A stretch of DNA of 16,812 bases from Candidatus Omnitrophota bacterium (lineage in GTDB: Bacteria > Omnitrophota > Gorgyraeia > Duberdicusellales > 4484-171). The notes beneath the pieces are model-generated. The model made no database searches. It was not told the origin of the DNA and saw only the letters and a program-made list of their open reading frames with translations. The stretch covers positions 1 through 16,812 of the forward strand of contig QNCE01000019.1 in NCBI GenBank assembly GCA_003644405.1, read 5' to 3'. Position numbers and translations under genes: made by a program. This document shows positions 12,074 through 16,812 of this stretch, one piece after another (the first letter of the stretch is position 1; every line of letters starts with the position of its first letter).

Positions 12074-13228
12074 ATGCATCTCTTTATTCAAGGCTCTCCA
12101 GGAATAGGCAAGACAACTCTTGTTAAAGAGCTGGTAAAGAAAAAGCCATCTCTTAGAGGATTCTATACTGAAGAGATAAGAGAAAAGGGTAAAAGGTTAG
12201 GGTTTAAAGTAAAAACTATTTCGGGCGAGGAAGCTGTTTTTGCTCATATAAATTTTTCCACTCCCTTTAAAGTATCTCGTTACAAAGTAGACATAGATAT
12301 TTTTAACAGAGTAGTAATAAAGGAGTTAAACGAATGTTTAAGCCAGAATTGCGAGTATTTGGTAATAGATGAAATAGGCAAGATGGAGTTATTTTCTGAG
12401 AAGTTTAAGCAAATTCTCTGGCAGATTTTGCAAAAGAAAAAGACTATATCTACACTCCCTTTGAAAGGAGAAAGTCCCTTTTTAGAGAAAGTAAGGAGTT
12501 TACCTTCAGTGAGCCTGCTACAGCTAACCAAGGAAAACTACTCTCAGATTTTAAATTACGCCCAGATTTTTTTAAATACGGTGCCTTTGGAGAAAATAAG
12601 GAAATGGGAAGAGAAGGCAAAAAAAGTAGGATTGAATGAAAGGATTCTCATTGAGAACGCGTCTTATGAACTCGCTTCTCTAATAAAGAAGCTAAACCTG
12701 GGCAATAAAGGAGTGGTAATTGCAGGAAGAGGTAATAATGGAGCGGATGTATTAAGTTGTGCACGAAAGCTTTTAGGTAAGGGTTACCAGATAGAGATTG
12801 TTGTTTTAAACTATAATAGAGCTGGCGAGGAAGTTAAGTTTCAAGTAAGTATTTTAGAAAAAGTTAAAAAGATTCATTTTGTAGATACTGAGGAGGATTT
12901 AAGGATTCTAAAGAGCGTTCTAAAGAGTAAGGATTTTATTTTAGATGGAATTTTAGGGATAGGGATAAAAGGAGAACCCACCCCTTTTATTAAAAAGGTT
13001 ATTGAGCAAATAAATGCAGGTAAAAGCAAAATAGTTGCCTGTGATATTCCTAGTGGTCTTTCTCCTCTTCAGGGAGCAGTTCACCCTTTTGTTGTAAAAG
13101 CAGATTACACCGTTACTTTCGTCGCTCCTAAAGAAGGATTCTTTTTAAATGAGGGGTTAGATTTCTTCGGGGAGATATTTATAGCTGACATTGGTATTTC
13201 ACGGCAACTCTTAGAAAAATTGAATTAA
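12074..13228 (+). CDS. Fusion of THEP1-type nucleoside triphosphatase and NAD(P)H-hydrate epimerase (NnrE/YjeF_N)
   Basis: Two enzymes appear in one 384-residue frame. Residues 1-165 resemble NTPase_1/THEP1: Walker A GSPGIGKTT (7-15), RGFYTEEIREKGKRLGFKV (28-46) and Walker B LVIDEIGKMEL (96-106), all family hallmarks; such proteins hydrolyse NTPs, with no settled physiological role. Residues 170-384 resemble NnrE, which interconverts R- and S-NAD(P)HX during repair of damaged cofactor: KIRKWEEKAKKVGLNERILIENA (174-196), GRGNNGAD (218-225, against GxGNNGGD), LDGILGIGIKG (290-300), CDIPSGL (323-329, with the conserved Asp D324) and KADYTVTFVAPK (342-353). The NnrD dehydratase domain that NnrE is often joined to is absent. 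The junction (about 160-175) lies mid-frame without a long linker. V-ATPase genes start one base after it ends. Confidence 0.85.
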   Translation: MHLFIQGSPGIGKTTLVKELVKKKPSLRGFYTEEIREKGKRLGFKVKTISGEEAVFAHINFSTPFKVSRYKVDIDIFNRVVIKELNECLSQNCEYLVIDEIGKMELFSEKFKQILWQILQKKKTISTLPLKGESPFLEKVRSLPSVSLLQLTKENYSQILNYAQIFLNTVPLEKIRKWEEKAKKVGLNERILIENASYELASLIKKLNLGNKGVVIAGRGNNGADVLSCARKLLGKGYQIEIVVLNYNRAGEEVKFQVSILEKVKKIHFVDTEEDLRILKSVLKSKDFILDGILGIGIKGEPTPFIKKVIEQINAGKSKIVACDIPSGLSPLQGAVHPFVVKADYTVTFVAPKEGFFLNEGLDFFGEIFIADIGISRQLLEKLN

Positions 13229-13229
13229 C

Positions 13230-13562
13230 ATGAATCAAGAATTGGATAAGATTATAGAGAAAATAAGAATTAAAGAGGATTTAGCAGAGAGAATCGGTGA
13301 GCAAGCCAGAGAGGAGTATAACAAGATTGTGGACTCAGCCTATCAAGAAAGAAAAAATATTTTTGACAGAGTAAAAAGAATGTATGAGGAAAAGAAATCT
13401 AAGCTCAGAGAGGAGATCTTAAAACAAACAGAAGAGGGAAAAGCACGAATTTATAAAGAAGGCGAACAAGTTTTAGAAAAGTTAAGAGAACAGAAACAGG
13501 AAATCGTTAAAAAACTAGAGGAATTTTTAATTTCTCAGATAGATGGCTATAGAGAGGGTTAA
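13230..13562 (+). CDS. V/A-type ATPase peripheral-stalk subunit G/H-like coiled coil
   Basis: This is a 110-residue, highly charged, all-helical protein (Lys/Glu/Arg/Gln-rich, no membrane segment, heptad-like spacing throughout). Sequence alone would say only coiled coil. Its position as the first ATPase gene, directly before subunit I and with subunit E downstream, matches the G/H (AhaH, AtpG of Thermus) subunit that pairs with E to form the peripheral stalk holding the catalytic head still. The start ATG is one base after the preceding stop, and its last 20 bases overlap the start of subunit I, suggesting translational coupling. Function is inferred from context. Confidence 0.75.
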   Translation: MNQELDKIIEKIRIKEDLAERIGEQAREEYNKIVDSAYQERKNIFDRVKRMYEEKKSKLREEILKQTEEGKARIYKEGEQVLEKLREQKQEIVKKLEEFLISQIDGYREG

Positions 13563-15426
13563 AAAGGTTCAGATTGTAGGTTTTCAAGAACTAAAGAAAC
13601 CTGTTATAGAAACATTACAGGAGAAGGAAATTCTTCACATAGAGAACACCTTTTCTAAGAGTTTCTCTTGGCAAGAAGTATCTTCGCTAAGAAGGATAGA
13701 GAGGGTGTTCCGAGCATTTGAGCAGTTAGGGGAGAAAAATTTCTTAGGAGATATTTTCCCTCAAAGGGTATTTCTTAAAAAAGACAGGTTTAAAAAAGTA
13801 GATGTTAAGAAAGTAGAGAGTAAACTAAGAGAAATTACAGAGATATTAAAGGAGAGAGACGAGCTTCTTCTAAGAGAGGAGAATATTCGGCAAAAGATAG
13901 TTAATCTTTTTACTGTTGAGTTTTTAAATATATCTCTTAAAGAGCTTACTTCTCTTAAGAAAGTTGAGCTTCTTTTCCTAAAGATATCTCCAAAAGAAAA
14001 AAGCAAACTTTCCAAGCTAGAAGGGGTAATACTAAAACCCATTGCTTCTTTAGGGAAAAAAGAAGTTATACCTTTTTGCGTAAGAAAAGAACAAAAAGAG
14101 AAGGTGATTAAGATTTTGAGAGAAGAGAAGCTGGAACTTTTGGAGTTCCCTATCAGTATCTGGAAGGAGTTTGAAAGTTACTCTCCTATAGAGGCAAAGA
14201 AGCTTTTAGAGCAAAAACTTTCCCAAATTCAAAGCAGGATTAAGGAGTTAGATAAGAGGTTAAAGACTTACCTTGTCTATAAGGAAGAGTTAATGGTTCT
14301 TTATGATTACCTTCTGAATGAAAATTTTAAAGATGCATTAACAGAGAGCTTTCCTAAGACAAAGAGGTTGTTTATCTTGGAAGGTTGGGTGTTGGAAAAA
14401 GAAGAGAAAGAATTATTTTCTTCCTTAAATAGGTTTAGAGAAAAAGTTTATATTAGAGTAAGAGAACCTTTTAAAGAGGAATTGCCTCCTACCAAGTTAA
14501 GAAATAGGCCAGTGTTTGAGCCTTTTCAAATTTTAGTTAATATGTATGGAGCGCCCCACCCTGCTTCTTTAGATCCTACGGTATTTTTAGCTCCCTTTTT
14601 CTTTTTTTTCGTAGGAATATGTATATCGGATGCTGGCTATGGGGCAATCTTAGCAGGTTTAAGTTTCTACATTTTAAAAAGAAAAAAATTAACTTATTCT
14701 GGAAGGATATTTTTTAGACTTCTTTCTTTGTTGGGACTTTCCACTTTTTTAGTAGGTTCTTTTTTAGGAAGTTTTTTAGGAATTTCTTTACCTTTTAAAG
14801 GAATAGATATCTTAAGCTCTCCTTTTCAATTTTTACTCTTCTGCTTCTTTTTAGGCTTTCTTCAAGTCCTTTTGGGAGTGGTTTTAAAAGTTTACTTAGA
14901 GTTTAAAAATAAGAATTACCAGAGAGCGATGAGCTTTTTAAGCTGGGCAGGGATGCTTATAAGTTTGCCCTTCTTTTTTATCTTTAAAATAGCCCTGTTT
15001 AAATTTTTGAGTATAGGAGCTGCTTTGGGTATACTGCTTTTTTCTTCCCAGAGTAAGAATATCTTAAAAAGGTTTGCTATTGGGCTCTACGAGTTATACG
15101 GAATAACTCGTTATTTCTCTGATATTCTTTCCTATTCTCGTTTACTTGCTTTAGGCATGGCCACAGGAGTTATTGCTATGGTGATAAACCTACTAGCTAA
15201 GTCGGCCTTAAGCATTCCTTTTGTGGGATTCCTTATTGCAGGAGGAATTTTTTTAGGAGGGCACATTTTTAATCTCTTTATAAATCTTATGGGAGGATTT
15301 ATTCATTCTGCTAGACTTCAATTTGTAGAATTTTTCTCTAAATTTTTTATTTTAGGGAGAGATTTCTTTCGACCTCTAAAAATAGAAACTAGATACGTCG
15401 CTCTTTTAAAGAAAACAAAAGAATAA
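13543..15426 (+). CDS. ntpI: V/A-type ATP synthase/ATPase subunit I (membrane stator, subunit a)
   Basis: Subunit I forms the stator ion channel against the K ring and joins the peripheral stalks to the membrane. At 627 residues it has the family plan: a soluble N-terminal half with long helices (about 85-120 and 215-260), then the conserved NRPVFEPFQILVNMYGAP (321-338) and about seven to eight membrane segments from residue 347 to 600. Functionally important arginines are visible: R533 in YSRLLALGMA, equivalent to the essential channel arginine, and R591 in HSARLQFVEFFSKFF. SDAGYG (362-367) is also conserved. The start ATG lies inside the preceding gene (20-base overlap) and gives the typical MAI.RVKKVQIVG N-terminus. 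Confidence 0.95.
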   Translation: MAIERVKKVQIVGFQELKKPVIETLQEKEILHIENTFSKSFSWQEVSSLRRIERVFRAFEQLGEKNFLGDIFPQRVFLKKDRFKKVDVKKVESKLREITEILKERDELLLREENIRQKIVNLFTVEFLNISLKELTSLKKVELLFLKISPKEKSKLSKLEGVILKPIASLGKKEVIPFCVRKEQKEKVIKILREEKLELLEFPISIWKEFESYSPIEAKKLLEQKLSQIQSRIKELDKRLKTYLVYKEELMVLYDYLLNENFKDALTESFPKTKRLFILEGWVLEKEEKELFSSLNRFREKVYIRVREPFKEELPPTKLRNRPVFEPFQILVNMYGAPHPASLDPTVFLAPFFFFFVGICISDAGYGAILAGLSFYILKRKKLTYSGRIFFRLLSLLGLSTFLVGSFLGSFLGISLPFKGIDILSSPFQFLLFCFFLGFLQVLLGVVLKVYLEFKNKNYQRAMSFLSWAGMLISLPFFFIFKIALFKFLSIGAALGILLFSSQSKNILKRFAIGLYELYGITRYFSDILSYSRLLALGMATGVIAMVINLLAKSALSIPFVGFLIAGGIFLGGHIFNLFINLMGGFIHSARLQFVEFFSKFFILGRDFFRPLKIETRYVALLKKTKE

Positions 15427-15431
15427 ATTAG

Positions 15432-15439
15432 AAGGAGGT
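15432..15439 (+). promoter_or_regulatory. Strong Shine-Dalgarno sequence of the K subunit gene
   Basis: AAGGAGGT, a full match to the anti-Shine-Dalgarno core, ends four bases before the ATG at 15444. It is the only strong one in the window. The K subunit forms the multi-copy rotor ring, so a stronger ribosome-binding site within the operon fits its higher stoichiometry. Confidence 0.85.
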
Positions 15440-15443
15440 AAAG

Positions 15444-15917
15444 ATGGGTATGGGATTAGCTTTAGCAATTTTTGGAGGAGCTACAGCAGTAGCTTTAGCA
15501 GGAATTGGTTCCTCTATTGGAGTAGGTATAGCAGGACAGGCTTCTAACGGCGTAATGAGTGAGAAACCAGAGAATTTTGCTCCTTTACTTCTTTTAACCG
15601 CTCTGCCTGGAACGCAAGGTATCTATGGTTTTTTAATTGGGGTAGTATTAATAATGAAGGTGGGTTTCTTAGGTAAGGAAGTAGTTTCTTTAAGTTCTCA
15701 TCAGGGTTTAGGGATATTTTTTGCTTGCCTGCCTGTAGCTCTGGCAGGATTAGTTTCCGGAATACACCAAGGAAAGGTTTGTGCTACGGGTGTATATATG
15801 GTGGCAAAACAGCCAGGTGATTTTGTAAAACCTCTGGTAATGGCGGTATTTGTAGAGTTTTATGCAGTGTTGGGGTTGCTCACCTCTTTGTTAATTTTAA
15901 ATGGAATAAAGCTATGA
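15444..15917 (+). CDS. ntpK: V/A-type ATPase subunit K (rotor-ring proteolipid), Na+-type binding site
   Basis: A 157-residue, very hydrophobic protein with four membrane helices formed by two repeated hairpins, each containing a glycine-rich GxGxxxG helix (for example GIGSSIGVGIAG, 20-31). The ion-carrying carboxylate is E138 in VFVEFYAVLG. Around it, L54, T57, Q58 and Y61 (LPGTQGIYG) and Q109 (GIHQGKV) correspond to L61, T64, Q65, Y68 and Q110 of Enterococcus hirae NtpK, several of which coordinate Na+. As in NtpK, only the second hairpin has the carboxylate, which is typical of V-type rotors with a low ion-to-ATP ratio. Na+ use is inferred. The gene has a strong Shine-Dalgarno sequence and overlaps the next gene as ATGA. 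Confidence 0.95.
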   Translation: MGMGLALAIFGGATAVALAGIGSSIGVGIAGQASNGVMSEKPENFAPLLLLTALPGTQGIYGFLIGVVLIMKVGFLGKEVVSLSSHQGLGIFFACLPVALAGLVSGIHQGKVCATGVYMVAKQPGDFVKPLVMAVFVEFYAVLGLLTSLLILNGIKL

Positions 15918-16333
15918 AGGAGTTTGATTCTTTTTTAGAAAAGATTGTTCAGGAAAAGGAAGAAGAAAAAAGAAAACTTCTGGAGGAAGCAAAGAAGAGA
16001 AGAGCTAAACTTTTGCAAACTATAGAAGAAGAAGCCCGCTTTCATTTTGAGGAATGGTTTTCTAGAGAAAAAGAAATTCTTTTGAGAAAAAAAGAAGAGG
16101 AGATATTTAAGGCAAAATTAGAGATAAAAAAAAGAATCCTTGAGGAGAAGGAGAAGATCGTCTACGAAGCTTTAGAGAAAGTAAAGGAGTTTCTAGAGAA
16201 AAATCCACACAAGTTGCCTAAAAAGAAAATAATTACTCCTTCTGGAGAGAGAGAAGAGCAGCTTTCTTACGGAGAATTTCTAAAATTTTTAAAAGAAAAG
16301 TTCGCTGACCAGATAGATAAGTTTTTTATATGA
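15914..16333 (+). CDS. ntpE: V/A-type ATPase subunit E (peripheral stalk), short form
   Basis: Subunit E pairs with G/H to make the peripheral stalk linking the catalytic head to subunit I. The first about 95 residues are one long charged helix (KEEEKRKLLEEAKKRRAK..., 16-33 onward) as expected. The C-terminal globular domain, which binds the head, is reduced to about 45 residues, so the protein is 139 long where most homologues are near 190-200. The gene overlaps both neighbours by four bases (ATGA at 15914-15917 and 16330-16333), so translation is coupled. The identity rests on position between K and C together with the coiled-coil plan; a second G-like subunit is the alternative. Confidence 0.78.
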   Translation: MKEFDSFLEKIVQEKEEEKRKLLEEAKKRRAKLLQTIEEEARFHFEEWFSREKEILLRKKEEEIFKAKLEIKKRILEEKEKIVYEALEKVKEFLEKNPHKLPKKKIITPSGEREEQLSYGEFLKFLKEKFADQIDKFFI

Positions 16334-16812
16334 ACCAGAGCACGATTAGTTTTGCCTTAGGAAAAATAGGTATTTTAGAGAAAACTTTGGTGTCTCCTTC
16401 TCTTTTGGAAGAGATTGTAAAATTAAATTTGGAAGAGGTTTTATTGAAGCTCAAAGATACTTTTCTTTATCAGGAGGCTTTAAAAAAGAGGGATATATAC
16501 TGGGAGGAGATATTTATTAGAGAGGAAAAGATGTTAAAGGAAATTTGCCAACAGTTACTACCCCAAGAAGAGTCAAGAGAATTTTTCCAAAGGGTAGAAA
16601 GTCCTCAGAGTTTAAGAGAGCTTATCCCAAAAAGTGGGAAATATCAAAAGGATTTAAAAGAATTTATAGAGTTCTATCTGATTATTCTTGATATTTTAAA
16701 TTTCTTAAGGATAAAAGCGTACCAGTTAAAAGAGGAGTATTATCTTGATAGAGATAAGTTTAGGCTACCCCAAGATTTAGAGAAAAAAATTTTTTTTGCT
16801 TTCAATCCTAAG
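16330..16812 (+). CDS. ntpC: V/A-type ATPase subunit C (AC39/subunit d family), partial at window end
   Basis: The frame opens with ATG at 16330 inside the ATGA overlap with subunit E and stays open to the last base, giving 161 residues of N-terminal sequence. It starts MNQSTISFALGKIGILEKTLVSPS, resembling the opening of AC39-family proteins (a short lead-in, then a helix that senses L-type pitch), and continues with helices such as LNLEEVLLKLKDTFLYQEAL and IILDILNFLRIKAYQLKEEYY; the N.LR.K stretch is typical of the family. Subunit C is the socket between the central rotor shaft and the K ring. Full-length members are about 330 residues, so roughly half is present. Its place after E fits the usual order. 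Confidence 0.8.
   Translation, partial: MNQSTISFALGKIGILEKTLVSPSLLEEIVKLNLEEVLLKLKDTFLYQEALKKRDIYWEEIFIREEKMLKEICQQLLPQEESREFFQRVESPQSLRELIPKSGKYQKDLKEFIEFYLIILDILNFLRIKAYQLKEEYYLDRDKFRLPQDLEKKIFFAFNPK

Overview
The window looks like the replication-origin end of a low-GC chromosome from an uncultured bacterium. The whole window is AT-rich, and every gene lies on the + strand, as expected for the leading-strand arm beside oriC. The order dnaA-dnaN-dciA(DUF721)-gyrB-gyrA is the classic origin neighbourhood, but recF is absent from its usual place between dnaN and gyrB. The proteins are Lys/Glu/Ile-rich. Most genes lack a clear Shine-Dalgarno sequence. I cannot fix the phylum. A GyrB with the long E. 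coli-type insertion plus a bacterial V/A-type ATPase suggests a candidate-phylum lineage rather than a typical Firmicute or proteobacterium, and this is only inference.

Region 1 (1-1851): a 420-base regulatory and origin-left region, dnaA, and a 102-base dnaA-dnaN gap. The left region holds inverted repeats, two copies of the palindrome CAGTTAACTG, a sigma70-type promoter and three DnaA-box-like sites. The dnaA-dnaN gap has two perfect, opposed DnaA boxes. One of them is followed by a DnaA-trio-like run and an AT-rich stretch, which makes it the best candidate for the unwinding site.

Region 2 (1852-8028): dnaN, dciA-like, gyrB and gyrA are packed with gaps of one to four bases and probably form one operon for the sliding clamp, helicase loading and supercoiling.

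Region 3 (8032-10739): a near-consensus promoter drives tRNA-Glu(UUC). It is followed by glmS (glucosamine-6-phosphate synthase) and rsmI (16S rRNA methyltransferase).

Region 4 (10740-11070): a 331-base gap packed with inverted repeats. It appears to hold two diverged tandem copies of a three-hairpin module built on CAGCCC/GGGCTG, including a 26-base perfect palindrome. I do not recognise it as a known RNA or mobile element.

Region 5 (11071-16812, continuing past the end): a tight run comprising a PAC2-family protein, an unusual THEP1-type NTPase/NAD(P)HX-epimerase (NnrE) fusion, and then V/A-type ATPase subunits G/H-like, I, K, E and the start of C. The K subunit keeps the residues known to bind Na+ in Enterococcus hirae NtpK, so the pump may use Na+. 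The subunit order predicts F, A, B and D just beyond the window. The most novel items are the NTPase-NnrE fusion placed ahead of an ion-pump operon and the palindrome cluster in front of that operon.
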